In this document: positions 1 through 6,225 of the stretch, in pieces | How the letters are laid out: every line of letters starts with the position of its first letter | Position numbering within the stretch: the first letter of the stretch is position 1 | From: an uncultured Verrucomicrobiota bacterium | Lineage (GTDB): Bacteria > Verrucomicrobiota > Kiritimatiellia > CAIVKH01 | Length of the DNA stretch: 6,225 bases | Assembly: GCA_937894535.1 (NCBI GenBank) | Contig: CALBHI010000444.1 | Location: 1-6,225, forward strand | Direction: 5' to 3' | Notes under the pieces: model-generated | The model's database searches: none | What the model was told of the DNA's origin: nothing | What the model saw: the letters and a program-made list of their open reading frames with translations, nothing else | Program-made: the position numbers and the translations under genes

Positions 1-1759
1 AAATCGAACCAGCCCCGCTGGACGTTTCCGCGGGGGTGGCCGATACGAAGGACAGATAGGTGGCATCAAAGGTGTCGGAGAGCGGCACGGTCACGAAATC
101 AACATCGCCGGTATTGTTCACCGTCAACTGGAAGGTGATCGTCTCCCCCACCTGGGCGGCGCGCCCGCTCGGGGCAAGCAAGGACTTGGTCACGGTAAAG
201 CCGGGGCTGCTGATATCGTAGGGAACGTCGTTCGTGCGCGGCGGAACCGGAGGTTCGTCCGGAGGGGTGGTCGGGGCCGCAACAACGGTATTGGTTTCGG
301 TACCGGTGTTTACCGTGCTGGCCAACGCAGTGAAATTCACGGTGATCGTTGCGGAGGAACCGGGCGAGAGTGGTCCGACATTGTTCCAACCGACCGTACC
401 GGCACCGCTGCTGCTGGCGGCCGGAACCGCACTGACAAAGGCGAGGTAGGTCGCGTCGAACGTATCGTTGACAGGGACCGTGACGAGGGTCACATCGCCG
501 TTGTTGGTCACGACAAGGGTAAAGACCACGGTCTCGCCCACCTGAGCGACCCGGCCAGTCGGCGAGGTCAGGGTCTTGAACACGGCGAAATTCGGATCGC
601 TGATTTCATACGGCACGTCGTTCGTGCGCGGCGGCACCGGGGGTTCGGTCGGTGGCGTGGTCGGACTGGCCACGACGGTATTGGTCTCCGGCAGGCTCAA
701 CGAACTGGCCAGGGCTATCAGGTTTACTGTTACCGAGGTCGAGGCGCCCACCGGCAGCGGGCCGACATCCAACCAGGAAAGAAGGCCCGGAGCGACGGAG
801 TCGGCCGGAGGCACGGCACTGGCATAGGTGAGGTAGGTGGAATCGAAGGTATCGACGAGCGGCACGGTGACCAGGGTGACATCGCCGGTGTTGACGATGG
901 TCAGGCTGAAGGTAATGGTCTCACCCACGGCGGCAGAGCGGCCGATCGGGGCGACGACGGATTTGACCAGCGAGTAGCCAGGGTTGCTGATGTCATACGG
1001 GACTTCGTTGGTGCGCGGCGGCACCGGCGGGTTGCCAGGCGGCGTGGTCGGACTGGCCACGACCGCATTGGTCTCGTCATTGTCGGTGCTCGCCAAGGCG
1101 GTGAAGGTCGCGGTCACACTGGTGCTGGCGCCTACGGGAAGCGGGCCGATATCGGACCAGTTGATTACGCCATCGTTCACATTGTCATCCGAGGCAGGTG
1201 ACGAGGAGACATAGGCGAGGAAGAAGGTATCGTAGCGGTCTTCCAGCGGCAGGGTCACAAAATCGACGTCACCGGTATTCACCACGGTCAAGGAGAACAC
1301 AATCGGCTCACCGACTGCCGCAGCCCGGCCAGTAGGCGAGACGATGTCTTTGGTGATGGAGAATCCCGGGTTGACAATGTCATAGGGAACCTCGTTGGTC
1401 TTGGGCGGTACCGGCGGGAACTCCGGCGGCGTAGTCGGGGTGGCGACCACGGTATTGGTCTCGCCATCAGGCGTACTGGCCAGTGCAGTAAAGTTCGCCA
1501 CGATCGTCGTGCTTGCGCCGATGGGCAGCGGGCCGATGTCGGCCCAGTTGATGACACCGTCATTCACATTGTCATCCGAGGCGGGCACCGCCGAGACATA
1601 GGTGATGAACGCGGTGTCGTAGATGTCCTCGACCGGGATGGTCGCCAGATCCACATCGCCGGTATTGGTGATCGTAATGGTAAACTCAAGGATTTCGCCT
1701 ACGGCGGCAGAGCGACCCAACGGGCTGGTCACTTCCTTCACGATATCGTAGCCGGGATT
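1..1759 (-). repeat. Tandem DUF11 repeats, four full units plus one partial
   Basis: In-frame coding repeats of the surface protein, in coding order: R1 1759-1373 (129 aa), R2 1372-986 (129 aa), R3 985-599 (129 aa), R4 598-209 (130 aa), R5 208 to beyond the edge. Each unit opens with [NSD]P[GN][YF], has GR.A.VGE, then [VIN]NTGDV (NNGDV in R4), a WxD/N[IV]GPL turn, ETN[TA]VVA.PTTPP, and closes with a linker of the type PPVPP[RK]TN[ED]VPY[DE]I. R1 and R2 are closest to each other (both have PASDDNVNDGVINW). R4 and R5 share FDATYL and SSGAG. R3 is intermediate. The array continues past the left edge, so the true copy number is unknown. Confidence 0.92.
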
Positions 1760-2575
1760 CACCAGGATGACCACGGCATCGTCATCATCGGATACCGGAT
1801 CCAGCCCGGCCAGCAGGTTGCAGGTCTTCGGATCAACCGGGAACGCCACCACGGAACCGATGTTGGTCACACTGGCGGTAATCACGGCATTGGTGACAAA
1901 CGTGACGGACTCGCCGGGCAGCAGTTGATCAGGACAATCCAATTGGCCGAGGAAATCAAACAGCACATCGTCTACGACCGAAATCAACGAAAGGGCGGTG
2001 TTACCGGTGTTGGTGATGACATAGGTATAGGTCACCACGGTTTCATTGGTGACATACAGGGCCGTGCCATCGGCGGCGGTATTCGTACCGTCGCTGGCCA
2101 ACTTGGTAATCTGAATGCCGGGGAAGAACTGGTAGAGACCCGCGTCAATGTTGGTGATCGCAGTACCGGTAAACACAAACGGCAGGGTAAACCCCGCCGG
2201 TGTCGCGACATCACTATCCAGATTGTCATCCGCGCCAACATTGTTGGTTGTGAACGTAAATCCAAGAGGGGGAATGAATCCGACGAAATAGACGCCGTTG
2301 CTTGGATTGTTGAAGGCGTAAAAACCGTTGGTGTCGGTCGAGGTGCTGCCGACGAAGTTGCTCGCACCGTCATACAGGGTGACGATTACCCCGCTTAAGC
2401 CAGGTTCACCGACGTTCTGCAATCCATTCGTATTAAGATCGTTCCAGACGAAGTCACCAATGACGTTGGCCCGTGTTTCACTGGCCATGCCACCAAGGCC
2501 AAGCACGGCTACAACCAATGGGCACAGGAAGCTGCGCAACGCACGAAAAGAAATGAAATTACGCGTAAACATCAT
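1..2575 (-). CDS. Large secreted surface protein: SdrD_B domain followed by tandem DUF11 repeats (3' end outside window)
   Basis: This is an open frame of 858 codons with no stop from 2575 to the left edge, so only the N-terminal part is visible. Residues 1-36 form a signal peptide: basic start (R5, R11, R14), hydrophobic core LCPLVVAVLGLGGMA, likely cleavage near TRA|N. Residues 37-149 match an SdrD_B/Cna_B-like beta-sandwich, with the typical GDFVWNDLNTNG start and GEPGLSGVIVTLYD. Residues 151-272 are a divergent DUF11-like domain with the only two cysteines of the mature part (C214, C252). From residue 273 regular DUF11 repeats follow. Such proteins are exported, extended surface or matrix proteins; the partner is unknown. 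ATG at 2575 is preferred over ATG at 2572 because AAGGGG lies 9 bases upstream. No catalytic motif is seen, and the cell-anchoring end lies beyond the window. The domain assignment is firm; the role as adhesin or filament is inferred. Confidence 0.9.
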   Translation of the reverse strand, partial: MMFTRNFISFRALRSFLCPLVVAVLGLGGMASETRANVIGDFVWNDLNTNGLQNVGEPGLSGVIVTLYDGASNFVGSTSTDTNGFYAFNNPSNGVYFVGFIPPLGFTFTTNNVGADDNLDSDVATPAGFTLPFVFTGTAITNIDAGLYQFFPGIQITKLASDGTNTAADGTALYVTNETVVTYTYVITNTGNTALSLISVVDDVLFDFLGQLDCPDQLLPGESVTFVTNAVITASVTNIGSVVAFPVDPKTCNLLAGLDPVSDDDDAVVILVNPGYDIVKEVTSPLGRSAAVGEILEFTITITNTGDVDLATIPVEDIYDTAFITYVSAVPASDDNVNDGVINWADIGPLPIGASTTIVANFTALASTPDGETNTVVATPTTPPEFPPVPPKTNEVPYDIVNPGFSITKDIVSPTGRAAAVGEPIVFSLTVVNTGDVDFVTLPLEDRYDTFFLAYVSSSPASDDNVNDGVINWSDIGPLPVGASTSVTATFTALASTDNDETNAVVASPTTPPGNPPVPPRTNEVPYDISNPGYSLVKSVVAPIGRSAAVGETITFSLTIVNTGDVTLVTVPLVDTFDSTYLTYASAVPPADSVAPGLLSWLDVGPLPVGASTSVTVNLIALASSLSLPETNTVVASPTTPPTEPPVPPRTNDVPYEISDPNFAVFKTLTSPTGRVAQVGETVVFTLVVTNNGDVTLVTVPVNDTFDATYLAFVSAVPAASSSGAGTVGWNNVGPLSPGSSATITVNFTALASTVNTGTETNTVVAAPTTPPDEPPVPPRTNDVPYDISSPGFTVTKSLLAPSGRAAQVGETITFQLTVNNTGDVDFVTVPLSDTFDATYLSFVSATPAETSSGAGSI

Positions 2576-2584
2576 AATCCGGTA

Positions 2585-2590
2585 CCCCTT
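2585..2590 (-). promoter_or_regulatory. Ribosome binding site of the SdrD_B/DUF11 gene
   Basis: The minus strand reads AAGGGG, 9 bases before the ATG at 2575 and 12 bases before the second ATG at 2572. This spacing favours the upstream ATG as the start. The adjacent peptidase gene uses a very similar site (AAGGGA). Confidence 0.6.
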
Positions 2591-2608
2591 AAACGGTATG
2601 ATGAGCAG

Positions 2609-2635
2609 CGTATAGAACGAGGGGTGATTGTTCAA
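2609..2635 (-). promoter_or_regulatory. Possible sigma70-type promoter for the SdrD_B/DUF11 gene
   Basis: On the minus strand TTGAAC (2635-2630) is followed after 15 bases by TATACG (2614-2609). The boxes resemble -35 and -10 elements, though the spacer is shorter than the usual 17. Transcription would begin about 25-30 bases before the ribosome binding site edge and give a short leader. The position within a 241-base gap is sensible, but the call rests on two hexamers only. Confidence 0.3.
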
Positions 2636-2771
2636 GCGGGAATACCATAAATGATAAACCGCTGCCAACCTCGCCCCGGATCAGCTTAATGCCTTACCGT
2701 AGAAATAGTTAGATATACTCCCGCGCAAGGTCCCGACATATGGGTTGGCGCAACCGAACCGCAAGGGACTA

Positions 2772-2804
2772 CCCCGTTGTAAAGGCGGTGCGCTGGGAAC
2801 GGGG
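2772..2804 (-). terminator. Weak stem-loop after the C25 peptidase gene
   Basis: A 7-base inverted repeat (CCCCGTT at 2772-2778, AACGGGG at 2798-2804) with a 19-base loop begins 12 bases after the stop codon of the peptidase gene. It has no T-run after it on the minus strand, so it is not a standard intrinsic terminator. It may stabilise the 3' end, or mean nothing. If termination is incomplete, the peptidase and repeat-protein genes could be partly co-transcribed. The rest of the 2576-2816 gap is AT-rich and shows only the promoter-like boxes and ribosome binding site listed separately. Confidence 0.25.
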
Positions 2805-2816
2805 AAGGTCGGGATG

Positions 2817-5324
2817 TTACTCAACCACAACGCGGAAGAAGTGGGCGTTGCTGGCGGCGCTGGTCGCGTAGGAGTTGATCGGCACCGTCGCCGGAATATT
2901 GGTATCGATCAGGGTATAGGGCCCCTGGATCTGGGTGGCATATTCCAAGCGGTAGGTACGGCTGTTGACGGAAGGCCAGCTAACCACCTTATCGGAGGGA
3001 TTAGCACCCCGGCGGATTTCCACGATCTCGAGGAACGAGGCGGGATCCATGGGATCGGTACCAGCCATGTATTCCGACCAGTTGTCAACGAGGTCGCCAT
3101 CGGGGTCATCGTTCGGATTGGGTCCGACTGACTGGCTTGCGAGCACGGGAGGAATCGCCCAGGTCTTCCATTCTTCAAAGGTGCCGCGACCGGGTTGGCC
3201 CGGTGCCTGGGCGGGAGCTTGGGTATCGCCGATCGCCATGCCGGGATCACCCAGCAACTGAAACGCCCTGTAGGCCGGGGCACGACCGGTCAGGGTCAAT
3301 TGGTTCTTTCCCTTAATCCAGGCATCACCGATACGCGACTTGCCTTCGGTGTACAGGGTATCGAGGAATTCCTCGGTCAGGACCCGACCGTCCGCGGCGG
3401 AGATCAGGGTAGCCGCGGCGATCAGGGCTGATGCCCCACCCTTTGCGTTGATCAGGCTTTCACCCATGCCGACAAACCCGGGGTTGGCAAACGAACCGAC
3501 CAAACAACCGATCATCACGAACGTGCTGGGTGCGGCACTGTTGGTGAACAGCACGGAATCGGAGGTCAGGATAATCGACTGGAGCGAAAGCTGGTTCGGT
3601 GTTCCGTGGCCGATGTACACGGTCACTTCCTTGCCGTTGTTGACACCGGCGATGATCTCATCGCGGGTCAGCGTGGCACCAAGAAGATCCATGTCGGCCC
3701 GGTGTACCTGACGATCCACGATCGATTGCTCAAGGTAGTTTCCGTCGCCGTAGAAATCACCGGCGAAATCGCTCAGATCGGTGGTAATCATGGTGTTGGT
3801 GCGCCAGTTACCGCCGGTTTCGTAGTTGATCATCTTCTGCGCAAACTGGTTCACGTTCGATACGGCGCTTACCGGCAAACGGCCAACGGCGATCTCCACG
3901 TTACCGTCGTTGTCAATATCACCGAACAGGTAGTCGCTGGCGTACATGCCGCTGTTCACTACGACGGGCAAGGAGGGTATTCCGGAATCAGCCGTACCCA
4001 AGCCGTTTTTGTAGTCCAGTGAGCCATCGCCCAGCAGGAACACGTAGTTGGGGTATTTCGACCAGGTGCGGTAGGCATAACCGAGGAACGCCTGCAAGGC
4101 GCGCGGGTCACGGATGCCGAAATTGAAGTTGTCGTACACGTCATCGACAGAGATCAACTCCGCCAACAAGCCTTGGGCGATGCGGTGGTTCTTGATGGTT
4201 TGGGCCGACTCGAGCAACGAGGGCTGCGCGATGGTCAGGTGGTCAAGGTGCCAGGTGGGAGACCGGAGGTTCACCACCGAACCGGTGCTCAGGCGGGCGG
4301 GAGCGAGTTCGGCGCCCAACCGCACTACGGCATAACGGCCGGTGATCGAGGTGGAGAAGTTCACCTTGTGGTTCGTGCCGGCGGCCGATAGCTGGTATCC
4401 GACGAGGCTTTTCGGCGACCAGGGATCGGTCACATTCCAGACCAGCAGGTTGGAGTTGTTCAGCGAGGAAACCTCCACCGATCCCGGCGTGACATTCATG
4501 ATCAACCGGTTGGTTTGGGCCACATACAACCGGGCATACGAGGCGTCGATGTAATCAAGATAGAAGCTGTCAAACGTGGTGCCGCTGGGCGGATTGCTTT
4601 GCACCCGGATCGTGTTGTTGCCGCTGGTGAACAAACCCGAGGGAACCGAGAAGGTCGCCGTGGCAGCGTCCAATCCCTCAAAGTCCACCGTGCCCAACAA
4701 GGTGTTGTTCAGGATGACCCGGGCCCGATGGTAGTAACGACCGGCGATGTCCGTAGCGCCTTTCACCCGGATGGTCAATGACCCACCCGTCGCCGGAGCA
4801 ACACTGCTCAAGGCTACCGTGGCGTTGAAATTGCTCGTGGACAGCCCGCTCGAAAGCAACCGCCAGTAAATGGGATCTTCGCTTTCCTGACCAGCCACCC
4901 GGATGATGTCGGCACGGAATATCGACTGGCTTTCCGCACGACGTTGCTCGCTGAAGGATCCGGCGAACGGTGTAGAACCGTTGGTCACGGCCTGGGGGGC
5001 CGGAGCAACGGCGGCTCCCGCCTCAACGACGTATACGTTTTCATCCGTGAACTGTGAATCAATACGGTGGCCGAAAAACACCACATCGCCATTGTCCCGA
5101 ATAGCCGGAACGCTCCGGCCGACGTTTTTGACGGACAAGGCCGTAGCGGCGACATTCGATTCCGTCATCCCCAAAACAGAGGCCAACTGGGCCTTGGTGA
5201 CACGATAAAAACCGTCGTCCTTAACCATGACCTTGGCCGACGGCGTCGCCGAGGCCAACACAGGAAGACAGACCCACAAGGCCATCGCACCCGCGACCCC
5301 TGCTATTCCACCCCGATTCATCAT
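2817..5324 (-). CDS. Secreted gingipain-like cysteine peptidase (family C25)
   Basis: An exported cysteine endopeptidase of family C25 (gingipain and PorU family), 835 residues from the chosen start. Residues 1-26 are a signal peptide (NR, then a GIAGVAGAMALWVCLPVLA core, cleavage ASA|T). Residues about 30-104 resemble the gingipain/PorU N-terminal domain (DDGFYRVTKAQLA, GDVVFFGHRID). Residues about 125-345 are beta-rich. The C25 domain covers about 357-695: FLLGDGSLDY, YASDYLFGDIDNDG and AVGRLPVS, then catalytic His573 in YIGHGT and Cys607 in MIGCLVGS. The 34-residue His-Cys spacing is close to that of RgpB (His211/Cys244). Residues 736-764 form an Asp-rich, probably calcium-binding stretch (NPNDDPDGD, AGTDPMDP), followed by a terminal beta domain ending FFRVVVE. 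ATG 5324 is preferred because AAGGGA lies 6 bases upstream; ATG 5321, ATG 5342 and TTG 5381 are alternatives, the last two adding residues ahead of a good signal peptide. Substrate is unknown. Confidence 0.92.
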   Translation of the reverse strand: MMNRGGIAGVAGAMALWVCLPVLASATPSAKVMVKDDGFYRVTKAQLASVLGMTESNVAATALSVKNVGRSVPAIRDNGDVVFFGHRIDSQFTDENVYVVEAGAAVAPAPQAVTNGSTPFAGSFSEQRRAESQSIFRADIIRVAGQESEDPIYWRLLSSGLSTSNFNATVALSSVAPATGGSLTIRVKGATDIAGRYYHRARVILNNTLLGTVDFEGLDAATATFSVPSGLFTSGNNTIRVQSNPPSGTTFDSFYLDYIDASYARLYVAQTNRLIMNVTPGSVEVSSLNNSNLLVWNVTDPWSPKSLVGYQLSAAGTNHKVNFSTSITGRYAVVRLGAELAPARLSTGSVVNLRSPTWHLDHLTIAQPSLLESAQTIKNHRIAQGLLAELISVDDVYDNFNFGIRDPRALQAFLGYAYRTWSKYPNYVFLLGDGSLDYKNGLGTADSGIPSLPVVVNSGMYASDYLFGDIDNDGNVEIAVGRLPVSAVSNVNQFAQKMINYETGGNWRTNTMITTDLSDFAGDFYGDGNYLEQSIVDRQVHRADMDLLGATLTRDEIIAGVNNGKEVTVYIGHGTPNQLSLQSIILTSDSVLFTNSAAPSTFVMIGCLVGSFANPGFVGMGESLINAKGGASALIAAATLISAADGRVLTEEFLDTLYTEGKSRIGDAWIKGKNQLTLTGRAPAYRAFQLLGDPGMAIGDTQAPAQAPGQPGRGTFEEWKTWAIPPVLASQSVGPNPNDDPDGDLVDNWSEYMAGTDPMDPASFLEIVEIRRGANPSDKVVSWPSVNSRTYRLEYATQIQGPYTLIDTNIPATVPINSYATSAASNAHFFRVVVE

Positions 5325-5330
5325 GTTCAT

Positions 5331-5336
5331 TCCCTT
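5331..5336 (-). promoter_or_regulatory. Ribosome binding site that decides the C25 peptidase start
   Basis: The minus strand reads AAGGGA, 6 bases before ATG 5324 and 9 bases before ATG 5321. The upstream candidates ATG 5342 and TTG 5381 have no comparable site. With either of the two downstream ATGs the protein begins with a compact, standard signal peptide. Confidence 0.55.
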
Positions 5337-5381
5337 GCTCATCGCATGTACCTGTTTGTCTTCGGCTACTATCTTAAGCAA

Positions 5382-5723
5382 GAAGCGGGCCAGCCTTTCC
5401 GGGCACCAACCGCAGTAAAACGCATGACTTTTTGCCTGGCGGTTCGTCTCACGATGTATTCTTATCCTAGAACGTTGATTACAGGTGTTTTACAGATGAT
5501 GCGAGCAGGCACGATCAAGGGGTTCAGCACATGCACTATTTTTCGTGATCAGCAAATCCCTTCCCGGTAAAACATTTTACACCATACGAGGTGAAGCCGG
5601 TGCTTCTCACCAGCTGTCGAAACGATTCTTAAATCTGTGAAACCGGAATGAGCATCCTTGTACAAACTCTTCCATGAACGGCAGAAGCAACACCATGTGC
5701 TGCCATTATTCAAGTAGGTGGAT
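5382..5723. other. Gene-free region upstream of the C25 peptidase gene
   Basis: No convincing gene is seen on either strand; the one open frame entering from 5067 on the plus strand is antisense to the peptidase and lacks family features. The stretch is more AT-rich than the genes and must contain the promoter of the peptidase gene, since a terminator closes the upstream gene. No strong -35/-10 pair stands out: TTGATC with TGTAAA 18 bases downstream (about 5518-5489, minus strand) is the best but weak. The word GTAAAAC or its complement occurs at 5415-5421, 5487-5493 and 5567-5573. The last is half of the palindrome GTAAAACATTTTAC (5567-5580). A bulged stem-loop lies at 5590-5611 (GGTGAAGC paired with GCTTCTCACC). 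These may be regulatory, but this is unproven. Confidence 0.5.
5567..5580. promoter_or_regulatory. AT-rich palindrome, possible operator
   Basis: GTAAAA and TTTTAC form perfect 6-base arms around a 2-base centre. It lies about 245 bases upstream of the peptidase start, in an intergenic region that must hold that gene's control signals. Half-site copies occur at 5415-5421 and 5487-5493. The size fits a dimeric regulator site, but no regulator is encoded here and AT-rich palindromes arise easily by chance. Confidence 0.25.
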
Positions 5724-5752
5724 AAAAAAGGCGCCGGTAAAACCGGCGCCTT
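5724..5752 (-). terminator. Strong intrinsic terminator of the upstream C25-type gene
   Basis: On the minus strand an 11-base perfect stem (AAGGCGCCGGT / ACCGGCGCCTT, 5752-5742 and 5738-5728) closes a 3-base loop and runs into a six-T tract (5729-5724). It starts 24 bases after the stop codon of the gene at 5777. This is a textbook Rho-independent terminator and implies that the next peptidase gene has its own promoter. The stem also reads AAGGCGCC on the plus strand but has no T-run there. Confidence 0.93.
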
Positions 5753-5776
5753 AATCGGCTGGGCGTGATCCGTCGG

Positions 5777-6225
5777 TTACTGGACGAACACGCGATAGAA
5801 TGCCGCACTGGTCAGAGGTTGGGCGTCGATCCAGGTGTTCACCGGAGCGGCGGCGGGCACAAGCCCTTCCACCGGGGTGAACGGCCCGGCGATGCTCTCT
5901 GCCCGTTCGATCCGGTAGGTACGACCGGGAACCGAGGGCCACCGCAACTCGACGGTACCGTTGACCAACGGGCGAACGGTGACAACGACGAGATCGGACA
6001 TGGCATCGAGCGGATCGGTACCAGCCAGGAATTCTTCCCAGTTGGTCAAGCCATCACCATCCGGATCGTCGTTCGGATCCGTGCTCAATCCCTGTTCGAT
6101 CCACGCCGGCGGGAAGGCCCAGGTGAGCCACTCCTCGTAGCTGGAACGGGTCGGTTCGACGTCCGGACCGCCACGCGGCGCGTTGGCATCGCCGAAAGCG
6201 AGGGCCGGGTCACCGAGGAGCTGAT
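5777..6225 (-). CDS. C-terminal part of a second C25-type secreted protein (5' end outside window)
   Basis: The frame is open from the right edge to a TAA at 5777-5779, giving 148 visible residues. It begins QLLGDPALAFGDANAP, which aligns with QLLGDPGMAIGDTQAP at the end of the C25 domain of the neighbouring complete peptidase. Then come a short linker, YEEWLTWAFPP (neighbour: FEEWKTWAIPP), the Asp-rich motif DPNDDPDGDGLTNWEEF, AGTDPLD, and the terminal beta domain (WPSVPGRTYRIERAESI to FYRVFVQ). The two proteins therefore share the C25 end and the whole C-terminal module and are paralogues, though clearly diverged. The catalytic His and Cys would lie upstream and are not visible, so activity cannot be judged. 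Translation starting at the TTG at 6088 would cut the domain in the middle and is not the real start. Confidence 0.88.
   Translation of the reverse strand, partial: QLLGDPALAFGDANAPRGGPDVEPTRSSYEEWLTWAFPPAWIEQGLSTDPNDDPDGDGLTNWEEFLAGTDPLDAMSDLVVVTVRPLVNGTVELRWPSVPGRTYRIERAESIAGPFTPVEGLVPAAAPVNTWIDAQPLTSAAFYRVFVQ

Noticed and set aside
234..1601. Repeated plus-strand open frames with similar products (GGTGG..GGVVG.ATTVLVS)
   Set aside because: They recur only because they are antisense to the DUF11 repeat linkers. The minus-strand frame is continuous and has domain matches.
1..1759. CRISPR or satellite-type non-coding repeat
   Set aside because: The period is about 387 bases, in frame, with protein-level conservation stronger than nucleotide identity; it is a coding domain array.
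1925..2398. Plus-strand open frame of 157 codons
   Set aside because: It lies wholly opposite the SdrD_B and first DUF11-like domains of the surface protein and resembles no known protein.
2510..2575. Lipoprotein signal (Cys18 of the surface protein; also Cys19 of the peptidase)
   Set aside because: Neither cysteine follows a lipobox (the preceding residues are SFL and LWV), and both lie inside the hydrophobic core of an ordinary signal peptide.
2745..5570. Many plus-strand open frames opposite the peptidase gene, some above 120 codons
   Set aside because: They are antisense to a well-supported C25 gene, have low-complexity or Arg/Gly-biased products, show no recognisable family and lack consistent ribosome binding sites. 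GC-rich coding DNA commonly gives such shadows.
5777..6088. Small independent gene of 103 codons starting at TTG 6088
   Set aside because: The frame stays open to the right edge and the upstream residues align with the neighbouring peptidase, so this is the tail of a larger gene.

Overview
The window looks like chromosomal DNA of a GC-rich Gram-negative bacterium of the PVC group (Verrucomicrobiota, Kiritimatiellota or Lentisphaerota). This rests on secreted proteins that end in an Asp-rich DPNDDPDGD-type motif followed by a short beta domain (WPSV..RTYR.E ... F[FY]RV), a layout familiar from those phyla. No 16S or other phylogenetic marker is present, so the placement is an inference.

All three genes lie on the minus strand; reading from right to left is the direction of transcription. 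(1) Positions 6225-5777 hold the C-terminal 148 residues of a gingipain-like (peptidase family C25) secreted protein, ended by a strong intrinsic terminator at 5724-5752. (2) After a 452-base gene-free region comes a complete C25 cysteine peptidase (5324-2817). It has a signal peptide, a gingipain/PorU-like N-terminal domain, a beta-rich middle, a C25 catalytic domain with an intact His/Cys pair 34 residues apart, and the same C-terminal module as gene 1. (3) After a 241-base gap comes the N-terminal 858 residues of a large secreted surface protein (2575-1, running off the left edge). It has a signal peptide, one SdrD_B (Cna_B-like) domain, a divergent DUF11-like domain, and then a regular tandem array of 129-130-residue DUF11 repeats with proline-rich linkers.

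Genes 1 and 2 are paralogues, probably a tandem duplication, but they are separated by a terminator and so are probably transcribed separately. The third gene has its own plausible promoter and ribosome binding site. Together this is a cell-surface or exported-protein locus: two exported cysteine peptidases beside a long filamentous repeat protein. A functional link, such as the peptidases processing the repeat protein or other exported proteins, is a reasonable hypothesis but is not shown by the sequence. No RNA genes, insertion sequences, CRISPR arrays or attachment sites were seen.
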